Assembly: GCA_002077065.1 (NCBI GenBank)
Contig: NAJO01000082.1
Coordinates: 22,578-86,577, forward strand
Length of the DNA stretch: 64,000 nucleotides
Origin: Cryoendolithus antarcticus
Lineage: Eukaryota > Ascomycota > Dothideomycetes > Cladosporiales > Cladosporiaceae
Direction of reading: 5' to 3'
Shown here: piece after piece, positions 10,820 to 21,206 of the stretch
Numbering within the stretch: position 1 is the stretch's first letter
Layout of the letters: every line of letters starts with the position of its first letter
The notes under the pieces: model-generated
Databases searched by the model: none
What the model was told of the DNA's origin: nothing
The model's input: the letters and a program-made list of their open reading frames with translations, nothing else
Program-made: the position numbers and the translations under genes

Positions 10820-11744
10820 TGCGATGGTACGGACGCTGAGGGGTTGCTAGATGAGAAGTCGATTGTTGGACGTGTAAAGCTGGATGATTGAGGCTTGCTT
10901 GACTGGGGGATGGAGTGTAAGTGATGAGGAGTCCAATGACGAGGATGTCGAGGACTTAATGGTGGGTATGGCGAGAAACTTAAAGCAGCTTGAGCGCCTT
11001 TTTGTGTTCTCACTTCTACCTGCAATCCAGTCGAGCGGCTTCTCATGTTATTGCGTTTCCGTTCCCACTACAAGACATAGATGACCAATCTCGTGCTTGG
11101 CGAAACGAAGCTCAGCTTACTTGGCATGCAGCATTATGCATCGAGTTAGCAATCCAGACGCGCATAATTCCGCACTACCACTCTACACAGCATCGCTTAG
11201 CATGTTCGCAAGTATGCGTGCGCACCCACAGTGACAAGACGTAGTCCACCCCCACGAAGCCATGCAGTGACGATTCGGCAGTGAGTAAGCCGTCGTCTAC
11301 AGAGCGAACTGTGTCGGCGGACAGAATACCGGTGACAAACACAGAGTACAAGCGACGACTCTTCGCAAATCATCCGGATCGCTGACATGCTCGCTTGCGT
11401 ATGCTCATGCAATGTACCAAGTAGCTCATGATACGCGCTGCGCCACGCCACTCGGTATTCGCAATTGTCGTCGAGCACGAGGGTCTAAATGCTTATGACT
11501 TCGACAACAATGTACTTGTTCATTCCGCTTCCAGGCGCTCGACCAGGGCCATGCCAGTGACCGAAATGTGATGAAATCGACGATGCGGGAGAAGTTACGT
11601 GCCAGTCCTGCCAAAGATTGCGATATGTTTGGACTCATTGAAAGATGGCGATGCGACTCGCGAGTCTACTCATCGATCTTGGAGCGATGTGCAGTGACTA
11701 TGTGCCAGAGATGTCGTTGATTGCTTGCGACAGACTCGCAGACC
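10820..11744. other. Intergenic region, no gene seen
   Basis: Upstream of the SDR gene and downstream of the dioxygenase gene, both on the minus strand. The short frames in it are in mixed phases with no protein-like composition. It presumably contains the SDR promoter and the dioxygenase 3' UTR. I see no RNA gene or repeat. Confidence 0.5.
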
Positions 11745-12503
11745 TCACCTCCTGACACAAAGATCACTCCTAATGACCCACTTCTCCCCGCCCGTGACCT
11801 CCTTTCCTTCATGCAACATACACTCCTTTCCATGCCGATGCAGCAACGCCATGCCCATTTCCGGCGCTACCGAGACAGGCTTAGGTGTCGGCGCTCTCTT
11901 CGACGTAGGCTCAGGGTAGAAGACCGTCTCGCCGCCTTCGCAATTAGAAAGGTAGAGGAGAAGTGTCCATGTCGTGACTGCCGGGATCCAGGGTTTGGCG
12001 GGCTCCGATGGGTCTGTGAACTGGACGTTGTTAAAGTCATCGTAGTGTGCGCCGAAGAAGTGGCCGGGCGCGTAGCGATAGATGCGGATGTTCGGGTTGA
12101 GGCCGAGGACTTCGCCACCCCATGCGTCGCTGCTCCCCGTGTTCTCACGGTGACGAATGAGAAGGTCTTTCAGTGCTGTCTGCTCCCACAACGCCGCGGC
12201 GAAACTCGGGTCCTGGACTTGGTAGCGATCGTTCACTCGCACTGCATGTCCTTTCTGCGGCGTGGTAGGAGTTGTAGTCAGCGGCAACGATCGCAAAAAG
12301 TTCACGTACTTTGCACACAACGTAGGAGTCATTAGATTCGAGACTGTGACAATCTGATCTGGGAGCAAAGTCTCGAGGGTCAAGTCTTCTGCCGTGAGTA
12401 CTGGTGTGAGAGACGGCCATTGAGGAGGGACAGCTTCTGCTGCTTGGGCACCATTGATCTTTGCGGTCGCGGTCGATGACTTCGACTTTGATTTGGGAGC
12501 CAT
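11745..12503 (-). CDS. 2OG-Fe(II) oxygenase (prolyl 4-hydroxylase-like)
   Basis: Complete 252-residue protein with a Lys/Ser-rich N terminus and a double-stranded beta-helix domain of the prolyl 4-hydroxylase alpha-like type. Iron ligands are visible as H153-x-D155 (GAHYDD) and H231 (MLHEGKEV), with R245 (KWVIRSD) as the expected 2-oxoglutarate-binding basic residue. Other family marks are NPNIRIYRYAPGHFF (137-150), WTLLLYLS and GGETVFYP. It is likely to hydroxylate a protein or small substrate using O2 and 2-oxoglutarate in the cytosol or nucleus; the substrate is unknown. Divergent from the forkhead gene. Confidence 0.9.
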   Translation of the reverse strand: MAPKSKSKSSTATAKINGAQAAEAVPPQWPSLTPVLTAEDLTLETLLPDQIVTVSNLMTPTLCAKYVNFLRSLPLTTTPTTPQKGHAVRVNDRYQVQDPSFAAALWEQTALKDLLIRHRENTGSSDAWGGEVLGLNPNIRIYRYAPGHFFGAHYDDFNNVQFTDPSEPAKPWIPAVTTWTLLLYLSNCEGGETVFYPEPTSKRAPTPKPVSVAPEMGMALLHRHGKECMLHEGKEVTGGEKWVIRSDLCVRR

Positions 12504-13513
12504 CGCTGCTGTTCGCGAAACCGCCGGTCTCTCAGTGCGAACTTACACCTTGCCCAAGTAACTTTGCTATTGTGGTCATCCACCCAATATGTCTGTTTCG
12601 GCGCAGTCTGCTCGCCCAGATGAGAGGCAGCGTGCTTAGTGCCAACACGAACGAACCTGCGTTAGGCTGCAGCGCTCGCTCAAGGAGATGCGACCAGCTC
12701 ACTGCTGCTGCCGATCAGACCTGCCGCCGTCAAGTAGCTCCCCGTCAAAGAGGGGGTGTCGTCCGCTCAGTCTGGTAGGAGTGGAGCAGTCACTTCTTGC
12801 TGACCATTACTTCAGATGGAACGGGTCATGGACCGTTCAGTCGGGTCAAAGGTTTTCCAGGCCTAACGTAGTTGGTCTTAAGCCTATGTACAGCCTCGTA
12901 GCCTCCTGCCGACGCCTAGTATAGGTAAGTGTAGCGCTCACAGACGACTGCCTTCAGATTCGAGGCAACGGTCCAACGCAGCGATGTTGGGCTCAAGAAT
13001 AGGTATGTGGATCTATCATCTTGTTGCAGAGCGTCAATGCAAACTTTGCAGCCAGGACGACGTGACGTCGGCAGCATCCTGTCTGGTCTATCCGAAGAGA
13101 GCACGTCGTCGCATGAGGTCAATCCATCTCAAGCCACAGACACAATTCAAGTCGCCAAGCAACGCCTGCAGGGTGATCGACGCTGCCCCGCAAAAGTTGA
13201 CGGGACGGAACCTCACCGCTAGCGCAAGCATGGACTGATCTTTGTTGCAACAGGCAAGAGCGACTTCCCAAACATCCGTTCCTGCTCACATACCCTTAGG
13301 ATCGCGTCAAGAAGCATTCACAGAGTCTGCGATCAGTGCGGCGCTGGCGAGACGTTTAATTGTGGCTGCACACCCTACAGAAGCCGACCTCGCAGCGCTC
13401 CGCTCCATCTCAGATTAGTCGGGCAGTCCGTGAAGCCGGCGCCTGAAAAGCAGCAGTCGCCATACCCTTCGCCGCCTAGAAATGAAGCCAGTCCGCTTCC
13501 TACATCACAGGCG
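12504..13513. other. Divergent promoter region of dioxygenase and forkhead genes
   Basis: About 1 kb. The stretch 13223-13513 is open in frame with the forkhead gene but has no ATG. Its last part (about 13430-13513) reads as a Pro/Ser-rich peptide (YPSPPR), so an upstream coding or leader exon of the forkhead gene may end here. No supported independent gene. Confidence 0.45.
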
Positions 13514-16500
13514 ATGGAAAGCAGCGGAGCCGGGGCGCATGTCGCTCCGGCAATGTCACACTTTGAGCCAGCCGACCGGTTTGCTCTCGGAGGGGACGCG
13601 ATGACGGGCGACGTGTACAGCGGCAATGAGTTGATCGCGAGCAATAGTACGGCACTTTACGAGACGGAGCTGCAGTTCGAGCCGAATGTGGCTTTCACAA
13701 ACCCGTTCAAAGACAGCAACGAACGGGCCCAGCAGCCGGTAGCTTCCACCAGGGCAAACGATGAGATGGAAGGAGCAAGCAACGATCAGGCAGCAATCGC
13801 GCCACCTGCTGACAGTTCTATCAACTTGCCGGAGCTCAGCGAGTTCGCCTATGCTGAAGAGTACCAATCACTTGAGGACAACGACGGACAGTCCCTAGCG
13901 GGCACTCTACCGACATCCGCAGACTTCACCTACTCTGCCTCTGAGCCAGAACAGACTGTCCCCAAAAGCATGGCCGGATACGCCCAGCTGGTGTTCAACG
14001 ATGGAGAGTACATTATCGACACGCTCTCCATCATACTCGGCCGCGACTCTCAGGTCCAGCAACAATACCAGCGCGAGTGCAGACGGCTCAGTAAACAGCA
14101 GATTATTGAGCAGGAGCGCGAACGTATGGCTGCCAAAGCGTTAGAAGAATACAAGAAAGAGCCAAGCCACGCTTCTCACCCAGACGAGGAACCGTCGTCC
14201 AAGTCTGATCACTCGCTTGAAGGCCGACCAGTCCCAGGCTTGCCCAGCATGTGCAGCGAGCAGGGCGGTATTGTCAATCTAGCTGCGGAGGGCGATGATG
14301 AGCACGAGAAGAAACGATATAGGAGGATCCTTCGCCAGAGGAAGCTAAAGGCGTCTGCACAATCATCGTCTTCCGCGTCCGTCGATCCCGCACGTCTACA
14401 CAAAGGTTTCTCGTACAACGCCTTCAACGAGCAGGCTGGCCACGACATGGATGGCGAGGTTGTGCCTTTCGTTGCTGTGCACCCTACTGATCCAAAAGAC
14501 ATTACCAAGATCTCCCGCGAACATGCCCGCATCGCCTACAATCACAAGGCGGCCGAGTGGGAGATGGAGGTCCTGGGTAAACATATCATGGTGCTCAACG
14601 AATACTCATGGCAGCCTCCGAATGGCCTTGAGGACTGGGCTTATGGCTGGGAAAGTGCAGAGCACATTACTCACTTGAGAGGCGCCGTTATCAGACTTAC
14701 TCACCATACCGACATCATGATAGCGTCGCTTCGCTTCAAGTTCAGACTGCCAGTTCAGCCTGACGAAGAAGAATCTGACCTCAATGAGCTCGAACCTCTG
14801 AGCGAGGATGAAGATGTCGAAATCGGCAACAGCAGTCCCGCTCGAAGACTTTCCGCGGCTCTGGACAGCGAAGGCGAAGCCGAGGAGGGCGAGGCTGACA
14901 GCGAGCCGGAGGTGGCTCCGGCTGATGCATCGCGAAAGAAGGGCAAGTCAAAGAAGAAGGCTAAAGCAGAGAAGAAAGAGAAATCGGGACTGAAGCTCAA
15001 GCTGAAAACATCACAGACTGCTGCTAAAGCTGAGGCACGCACATCATCGCCCGAAGTCTCGAGAAAAGCGAGCAAGAAACCGAAGAAATCTGCGCCGCCA
15101 CCTGACAATGCGGCACCGGGAGAGTCGAGCGCCGCTGCGGCTTCAGCTGCTCCCACAGCAGCCCCAGCTCCCAGCACTGACGCTCCGGCGGTAGCCGGAA
15201 ACGACTTAGCAGCGCCAACCACATCAGAGCCACCGGCACAGCCCACCGCTCGAGCAGCGGATGTACCTCTTGTCTTCGAGAAGGGAACACTTTTGGGCGA
15301 CGCTGCACCAGAAGAACTTCCTGAGAAGCGCAAAGGTCCAGGAAGACCGCCCAAGAACGGCCTGATCTCAAAACGAGATAATGCAATTCTTGCTCGGCGA
15401 TACATGGACTTCGACAAGCAAGGCATCCCGCGGCCGCCGATGAAGGAGTTACTAGAGATTGTGCGAGCCGAGAACAAGGCAAAGGAGGCCGCTGCCAAAG
15501 CTGCTGCACGTGGTGAGAACAACATGATCATGCAGAGCATCGAGGGTGGTGCTCGCCCCCACGCTGCGTCGATGAATGGTCCGAGAGGCGCTGGCAACGG
15601 CAAGGTACAACGATCGACTGACGATGCGCTCGCTCGGGCGTCTGCTGAACTTGCTGATGCTGTCGCTGCCGAGAGCAAAGCAGAAGCGAAACGTACTCGC
15701 ACATGGCGCTCACCTTCGCCAGTGAAGCCCGAAGAGGAGTGTACTGAGGAGGAGCTGAAGAAGCCGACTCAGACGTACTATATCACACTCGAAGCGATCC
15801 TCGGCAATGGTCCACCGGAAGGGCTTGAACTGCAGCAGATCTATGATAAAGTCATGAAGATGTATCCCTACTTTAAGTACAAGTCCGAGAGTACTGGGTG
15901 GCAAAGCAGCGTTCGTCACAACCTCAAGCAACACCCTCGCTTCCAGCAGTCAACCAAGCAGGGCAAGGGCTGGATGTGGTCGATTAATCCCGAAGTCCCA
16001 TACAATGGCGACGTTCGAAAGAAGAAGCCGTCCCCACCACGTGTCCCGCAACAGCAGCAGCAGAACGGTGGTCATGCCCAGCAAGCACACTTCCAATACG
16101 GCAACCCATACGCACAGCAGTACCCGCAGCAAGGCCAGCAGGGTCAGCAATACGCCTCGCCATACCAGCGAGGCGGTCAGCAGTATGGCTCTGCTAACCA
16201 GCAACAAAGGTCCCATCCTGTAGGTCACTCCCACTTCCCTCCAACCGTGCCGTATGTCCCGTACCATGCAGTACGCGGCTACTCATCGCTTCAGACGGAT
16301 CAGCGTGCTTACATGCCTCCACAGCCCGGCCAACACCCGAACAATGCACCCGCCCAAGCCCCAGCTCCGCCAGAAGAACCATCACTCGTCAACGATATGA
16401 TCGCCTGGAGGAACAAGTTCACGAAGGATCCTCAGCAGGCGCCTGGGCTCAGCGAAACGGAGAGAGCTGGCCTGTTCGATAAGATCATGTCCTGGCGGGT

Positions 16501-17527
16501 CGATCCGAAACAACGAGTTGCTGTGCCTAGTCCCCTGGAGGCGGAGATGGATCGGCAGATGGAGGCGTTGTGGTTGAAGTGGGGAGTCGGTTCCGATGGT
16601 AATAAGATCGCTTCTGTGCAGGGTGAGGGCGGAGCAGCTGCTGGTGCACAGAGTCAGGCGGCGCCTGCGGGAGTGAACGTACAAGCACCCGTGCCAATTG
16701 GGGGTACGTCTGTCCAGCTACCTGCATCGACTACTGCAGGCACGGCCCTATTTGGTGTGGCTGCTCCTGTTGCAGCTCGGCCAAATAGCTCAATGCCGCC
16801 AACAAATGGTCCTGCACTGTCGGCCTTCAACACGGCACCTGCGACGGGTCCTGCCAGCAATTCATGGCAACCAGGCGCCGTTGCGACGAATGGTGTATAT
16901 CAGCAGCCACAGGTGCCAGGCCCGAGATCACAGGCAGCAACTTCTGGTCGACCAACGCCTTCGCCTCTGTCATCGGCTGCTGTGCCATCGAGACCAGTGT
17001 CGCAGCATGGGCTACCAGTGCAGGCAGCTGTGCAAGCTGTCCCTATGGCATCGTACGGTCAAGCAGGTTCTGCTTACACAGCACCACGACAAGGCTCCAT
17101 ACCAGCGCGTGCGACGATCTCGCCTAAGACGACTGCGGTGGCGCCGATATACCCCCAAGCGTCGCCGCAAACTGCAGCTGGACACGGCTCGGCTTCAGGC
17201 AGGCCAGCGAACCCGCCGCACCCAGCTGCTGGGGTACCGTACGGCGCGATGTCTCAACAGCAGACGCAGGCACATGGACTGCCGACGTCAGCAGCACCGT
17301 CGCAGACGACTGGACATTTCACACCACCGCAATTGTCTGCTACCGTGAACGCAGGCGCGTTACAGAACGGGACTTCCACAGCGTTCACACCGCAGACCGC
17401 AGCGTCGACATTGCAACAGCAGGATGCGCCTCAGGCAGCGCCGACACTAAAGCGGTCGGCTTCTGATGAAGCGCGTAACATGGACGAGAGTGGTGCTAAC
17501 GACGCGAAGAGGGCACGACTGGGGTGA
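13514..17527 (+). CDS. fhl1: FHL1-like transcription factor (FHA + forkhead domains)
   Basis: From the first ATG this is 1337 residues in one exon; the frame is open upstream without an ATG, so the N terminus may be longer. An FHA domain starts near residue 154 (AGYAQLVFNDGEYIIDTLSIILGRDS) and resumes near 332 with ISREHARIAYN and MVLNEYSW, split by about 155 residues of charged insert. A Lys-rich acidic region (about 420-560) precedes the forkhead domain at about 748-830, with PTQTYYITLEAIL, GWQSSVRHNL and KGWMWSINPEV. The divergent KGWMW form and the FHA domain match Fhl1, which in yeast sits at ribosomal-protein gene promoters. The C-terminal 500 residues are Gln/Pro/Ala-rich. Nuclear factor; regulon inferred only from the family. 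Confidence 0.85.
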   Translation: MESSGAGAHVAPAMSHFEPADRFALGGDAMTGDVYSGNELIASNSTALYETELQFEPNVAFTNPFKDSNERAQQPVASTRANDEMEGASNDQAAIAPPADSSINLPELSEFAYAEEYQSLEDNDGQSLAGTLPTSADFTYSASEPEQTVPKSMAGYAQLVFNDGEYIIDTLSIILGRDSQVQQQYQRECRRLSKQQIIEQERERMAAKALEEYKKEPSHASHPDEEPSSKSDHSLEGRPVPGLPSMCSEQGGIVNLAAEGDDEHEKKRYRRILRQRKLKASAQSSSSASVDPARLHKGFSYNAFNEQAGHDMDGEVVPFVAVHPTDPKDITKISREHARIAYNHKAAEWEMEVLGKHIMVLNEYSWQPPNGLEDWAYGWESAEHITHLRGAVIRLTHHTDIMIASLRFKFRLPVQPDEEESDLNELEPLSEDEDVEIGNSSPARRLSAALDSEGEAEEGEADSEPEVAPADASRKKGKSKKKAKAEKKEKSGLKLKLKTSQTAAKAEARTSSPEVSRKASKKPKKSAPPPDNAAPGESSAAAASAAPTAAPAPSTDAPAVAGNDLAAPTTSEPPAQPTARAADVPLVFEKGTLLGDAAPEELPEKRKGPGRPPKNGLISKRDNAILARRYMDFDKQGIPRPPMKELLEIVRAENKAKEAAAKAAARGENNMIMQSIEGGARPHAASMNGPRGAGNGKVQRSTDDALARASAELADAVAAESKAEAKRTRTWRSPSPVKPEEECTEEELKKPTQTYYITLEAILGNGPPEGLELQQIYDKVMKMYPYFKYKSESTGWQSSVRHNLKQHPRFQQSTKQGKGWMWSINPEVPYNGDVRKKKPSPPRVPQQQQQNGGHAQQAHFQYGNPYAQQYPQQGQQGQQYASPYQRGGQQYGSANQQQRSHPVGHSHFPPTVPYVPYHAVRGYSSLQTDQRAYMPPQPGQHPNNAPAQAPAPPEEPSLVNDMIAWRNKFTKDPQQAPGLSETERAGLFDKIMSWRVDPKQRVAVPSPLEAEMDRQMEALWLKWGVGSDGNKIASVQGEGGAAAGAQSQAAPAGVNVQAPVPIGGTSVQLPASTTAGTALFGVAAPVAARPNSSMPPTNGPALSAFNTAPATGPASNSWQPGAVATNGVYQQPQVPGPRSQAATSGRPTPSPLSSAAVPSRPVSQHGLPVQAAVQAVPMASYGQAGSAYTAPRQGSIPARATISPKTTAVAPIYPQASPQTAAGHGSASGRPANPPHPAAGVPYGAMSQQQTQAHGLPTSAAPSQTTGHFTPPQLSATVNAGALQNGTSTAFTPQTAASTLQQQDAPQAAPTLKRSASDEARNMDESGANDAKRARLG

Positions 17528-18044
17528 GATGAATGGGAATTCGAGGAGATGCATGGCTCGGTGTGATCAACGCTTCATGCGGGGGAAAAAGTTATAACTT
17601 GACTATTAGCGAAGGCGTTTTGGTGCTTCTTCTGAGGCTGGGATGACGGTACGGGAGGATGCTTGGTATTGCGGCCTTTTGCTGATGGTGGGAGCGTTCT
17701 CAGCGGGCGGTGCTTCGTTATGACCAGGGAAGATGTCCCCGTAAAGCGGGCGCATGTCTCATCGTTCACTCGGGGAAAGCCGCAACGGTGATGCGGCAGG
17801 GCTGAGGAGTCAGAGTCTATAGCTCTGCAAACTATTTGGACAGACATCTCGGTCTCGTGATCAGTACATCTCAGTACGTGGACGTTAAAGCGCAGGGCAA
17901 GAGTGGAAACCGTCCCATCGAGTTCACATGCCAAGCCTTGACATGTGGACATGGAAGCCTTGACCTTCACGCGCCAGCTGCTACTCATCAACACCATTGC
18001 TTGATCTCACATCGTTACTCACACCCCTCCCACATCCCCAAATC
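17528..18044. other. Intergenic region between forkhead and Iec3 genes
   Basis: Tandem plus-strand genes flank it. It contains the forkhead 3' UTR, with a 12-bp palindrome AAGTTATAACTT at 17589-17600, and the Iec3 promoter with a C-rich leader just before 18045. No supported gene. Confidence 0.45.
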
Positions 18045-19184
18045 ATGTCCGCCACCGACAGCACACCCCCGCCTCACCCCACTCTAGGCGGCAAAACCTT
18101 CGCCAACCTCCCCCCTCCACCCCAAGCCACCCCCTCAAACCATCCTCCCTACAAATCCTGGCGAAAGAAGTACCGCAAAATCCGCACTCACTTTGACGCC
18201 GTGCAGACCGAAAATCATGCGTTGTATAAGACGGAGCACAAGCTCGAGCACCTCGCCAAACGCCTTCGGGAAGAACTCGACCATCTGCTTGAGACGCTGC
18301 TAGAAGTGAACCAGAGCCCTGTTGTGCCGGCGGAGTTGAGGTTCGATGTGAGATTACCGAGTCAGAAGTCGCTGGGGACGGCGCACGTGAGGAGCGACAT
18401 CACTTTGCAGGAGGCGGATGAGATGGTTGGGGAGTATACGATTGCTGTGCAGCACGGGCGCATCCCGCCATTGGACTTGGCGATCATCAGAGAGCAGGTC
18501 CAAGAGGCGCTGGCGAGTCAGGGCGTTGTTGGCTTGGAGGCGCTGGAAGCTAGGGTTCCGGCACCGGTGGTGAGAGGGGCGGAGGATCTGCCATTGGAGT
18601 GTAGAGGCGGGGATGCGCCGGGGTATATGAGTGCGGAGCTGGAAGCGGAGTTCTACGCTCGGCTGGATGCAAGTTTGGAAACGGGGTTGGGATTTGAGAA
18701 GGAGGGTGTGGTAGGGGCGGGGGAGGTGAATCAAGCGGATATGACGCCCAGGGAACTTGAGCGGCAGATGGAGCTGCAGAATCCGATGAGCCAGCATAAT
18801 TGGCTGAAGAACAACACCAAACATGAAGGCGACGACGCAGACTCGGTGGTTTCAGTCGATGGCTGGGGTAAGCCCATCATCACTAAGAAGCGGCCTGGCA
18901 AGAATCTCGCGAAGCAGGTTGGTGATCGAGCCGTAGAGAGGGCGAGGGAGGTGGGCAGTCCGAGTGCAGCTAGTGGGTTTGAGGACGATGAGCGTGAAGT
19001 GGGCAGTGAGGATCTGGGCGGGAGTGGGAAAAAGAGAAAGGCGGATGGGGAGGGGGCGTTCAAGGCTAAGAGCCGGAAGAGTGGCGGGGAAGGCGGTGGG
19101 AAGGGGAAGAGGAAGAGGGCTACTGAGGAGGGGATCACGGGGAGTGCGAGTGCGGTCAAGAAGGTGAAGGTTGGGGAGGAGTGA
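18045..19184 (+). CDS. iec3: Iec3-like subunit of the INO80 chromatin remodelling complex
   Basis: The first ATG in frame is 18045 (the frame extends upstream only via a TTG), giving 379 residues. After a Pro-rich start, residues about 40-90 carry the family signature PYKSWRKKYRKIRTHFDAV, a Lys/Arg-rich helix, followed by a heptad-like segment HKLEHLAKRLREELDHLLETLLEVN. This matches the Ino80/Iec3 family described from fission yeast. The C-terminal third is rich in Lys, Gly and Ser with nuclear-localisation-like clusters (KKRPGKN, KKRKAD, GKRKRAT). It should act in the nucleus as a fungus-specific INO80 subunit. The assignment rests on the N-terminal block. Confidence 0.75.
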   Translation: MSATDSTPPPHPTLGGKTFANLPPPPQATPSNHPPYKSWRKKYRKIRTHFDAVQTENHALYKTEHKLEHLAKRLREELDHLLETLLEVNQSPVVPAELRFDVRLPSQKSLGTAHVRSDITLQEADEMVGEYTIAVQHGRIPPLDLAIIREQVQEALASQGVVGLEALEARVPAPVVRGAEDLPLECRGGDAPGYMSAELEAEFYARLDASLETGLGFEKEGVVGAGEVNQADMTPRELERQMELQNPMSQHNWLKNNTKHEGDDADSVVSVDGWGKPIITKKRPGKNLAKQVGDRAVERAREVGSPSAASGFEDDEREVGSEDLGGSGKKRKADGEGAFKAKSRKSGGEGGGKGKRKRATEEGITGSASAVKKVKVGEE

Positions 19185-19691
19185 TTGGGACGCGGCAGGG
19201 CTGTTTGGTATGTGCGAGTTGGAGTGTGGTGCGAGAGTGTGGTAGTATCCCGATCCCGAATATGTATCCCATTCCCTGAAGATGGCAATCAGGTCAATAG
19301 ATCTCTAGTCTTGTCATTCCGACTCGTGAAGGTCTTGCGGCTCTAGCATGACCGCACCGCACATGTCCATGTTGGTAACTGTTTGGAGCTACGCCTATAG
19401 ACGCTGTGCCTCTCCATCCATGAAACACTCAGAGTTTGCAAGTCGCCAGATATCATACAACATTACTTCAATGTACACGCCCAAGAATCACCATCGAATT
19501 GGCAGACTTCCGCCACAAACATTCATCAGCTTCCCTACCCGCCCGTACCCTTTCCATCTCTCAGAAGCAGCATACTCGCCAACTCGATACGCCATCAACT
19601 CTCAGTTTCTCAAACAAGTGGTTCGGAGTAGTGTCCCACAGCACCCAAATAAAGTGCCAATCACCGTGCCCACCCGGCATAGATTTGTCGA
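19185..19691. other. Convergent 3' intergenic region
   Basis: Lies between the 3' ends of the Iec3 gene (plus) and the DNA glycosylase gene (minus). Reading frames here are short, and those overlapping 19690 onward are shadows of the glycosylase C terminus. No gene or repeat seen. Confidence 0.5.
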
Positions 19692-21206
19692 CTACTCCTC
19701 ATCCTCCACATCACTCAATTCGCTTGCCGCCCCATCATCTTCGCCCTCGCCACCACTCCACTCCTCGCCCTCCACTTCACTATCCTCTTCACCCTCCTCC
19801 ATACTTCCCTCCTCCCCCTCAGCAGCAGCCTTCGACTCCTTCCTGGCCTTTACACTCACTCCACCCTTCTTCTCCCCATGCCGCTTGACCAAATGCTCAA
19901 TCGGACATCCCTTCTTCCAGTTCGCGCTCCCGGACCCCGTAGCAGCTCTGCACCGCGGACAGACTTTGCCGTGCTTGATCATCAGCTGATGCAGCGCGTA
20001 CTTGTATTCGTCTGGGATGCGTGCATCGCAGTGCGCGTACGTTGTCTCGCGCCCAACGCGCGGCTCGCCTTTCTTGGGGGTCTTCGGCACCCAGCCGAGG
20101 TATTGACATAAACGAAAGACGTGCGTGTCGACTGCGAAGCTCGGGCGCTGCAGGCAGAAGAGCGCGACACAGGAAGCGGTCTTGGGCCCGATGCCGTTGA
20201 ACTGCTGCATCCTCGCGATAGCGTCTGGCGTACTCAGCAGATGCAGATGATCAAGAGACAGGATATTCTGCTTCGCCTTCCAAATTTCCATATTCTTCTC
20301 CGCCGAAGCCTCCTTCTCCGCCCCAGCAGGATCGTCGGATTGGCTAAGCAAAAGCGCACTACGCTCTTGGTTCTCCTCCCAGGTCTGCTGCAGCATGAGC
20401 TGGATGTCACGGGCTTTGTTGTTCGCTAGGCCACCGCACTTGATCGCTTCGAAGACGTCGTTGTAGGGTGCTAGGCGGACGGCATTCCAGTCTACGCTGC
20501 CTTTGCCGACGCCGTCTTTGAGCGTGCCGAACTTCTTGACAAGGCCTTTGAAGGCGTTTGAGGAGTTGGCATTCGTGGTCGCGGCGCTTAGACGGGTGCG
20601 GATTAGGGCGTCGATGACTGAGGGGACTTCGCCGCAGCCGGCTACGTCGAGAGACGGCATTGGAATCTCCTTGGGTGCTTGCACAGCGCCATGGACCTTG
20701 GAGAGGAGCCGGACCACCTCCTTGCATTCCTCTGGCGTGGGACGAGCATAGTCTGGATACGGCGACTCGCCTGGCGTTACACCATACTTGGCCTTTTTCT
20801 TTGGGGACGCCTTGGCCGGTTTGACGTCGGCGACCGGTATCGACTCGTCGTTTTCAAGTTTCGTCTTGACATCCGGAGACTCTGGCTCGCTTTTCGCCGA
20901 TTTCCTAGTCCGCTTCTTCGGTCTCTCGACAGTCTCCTCAGCATCTTCAACGCCAGGCGTGGGCAAAGCAGTGCCAAGATTATGTGGCAAATTGTTCACA
21001 TCGTCGTCGTCCTCGGTCTTGACACGCTTGGTGCCGCGCTTTCGTCCAGGATTTGCTGGAGTCTCAGCTGGTTCTGCCTTGACTTTCGCAGCTTTGCCTT
21101 TGCCCTTAGCCTTACCATTGGTCGCAGGTGTGGCGGGAGGGCTGGACAGTCCGTTCGAGTCTGGGAGGTCAGCCTTGGAAGCGGAGGAACGAGTAGCCCG
21201 AGCCAT
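19692..21206 (-). CDS. HhH-GPD family DNA glycosylase (endonuclease III-like)
   Basis: Start taken at the ATG at 21206 (MARATRSS); the 43 codons upstream in frame are probably leader. The 504-residue protein has a basic, disordered N-terminal 170 residues with nuclear-localisation-like KKRTRKS. The glycosylase core follows at about 190-430: a helix-hairpin-helix MQQFNGIGPKTASCVALF (around residue 333, with the catalytic Lys position in GPKTA) and VDTHVFRLC with the conserved Asp near 359. This family removes damaged or modified bases in nuclear base excision repair. The C-terminal Cys pattern is CPRC then one Cys 14 residues on, not the usual four-Cys iron-sulphur loop. The tail is highly acidic. 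Confidence 0.88.
   Translation of the reverse strand: MARATRSSASKADLPDSNGLSSPPATPATNGKAKGKGKAAKVKAEPAETPANPGRKRGTKRVKTEDDDDVNNLPHNLGTALPTPGVEDAEETVERPKKRTRKSAKSEPESPDVKTKLENDESIPVADVKPAKASPKKKAKYGVTPGESPYPDYARPTPEECKEVVRLLSKVHGAVQAPKEIPMPSLDVAGCGEVPSVIDALIRTRLSAATTNANSSNAFKGLVKKFGTLKDGVGKGSVDWNAVRLAPYNDVFEAIKCGGLANNKARDIQLMLQQTWEENQERSALLLSQSDDPAGAEKEASAEKNMEIWKAKQNILSLDHLHLLSTPDAIARMQQFNGIGPKTASCVALFCLQRPSFAVDTHVFRLCQYLGWVPKTPKKGEPRVGRETTYAHCDARIPDEYKYALHQLMIKHGKVCPRCRAATGSGSANWKKGCPIEHLVKRHGEKKGGVSVKARKESKAAAEGEEGSMEEGEEDSEVEGEEWSGGEGEDDGAASELSDVEDEE

Noticed and set aside
14755..15702. 315-codon minus-strand frame opposite the forkhead gene
   Set aside because: It is antisense to the Ala/Lys-rich region and consists of Ala/Ser runs; the plus strand has clear domains.
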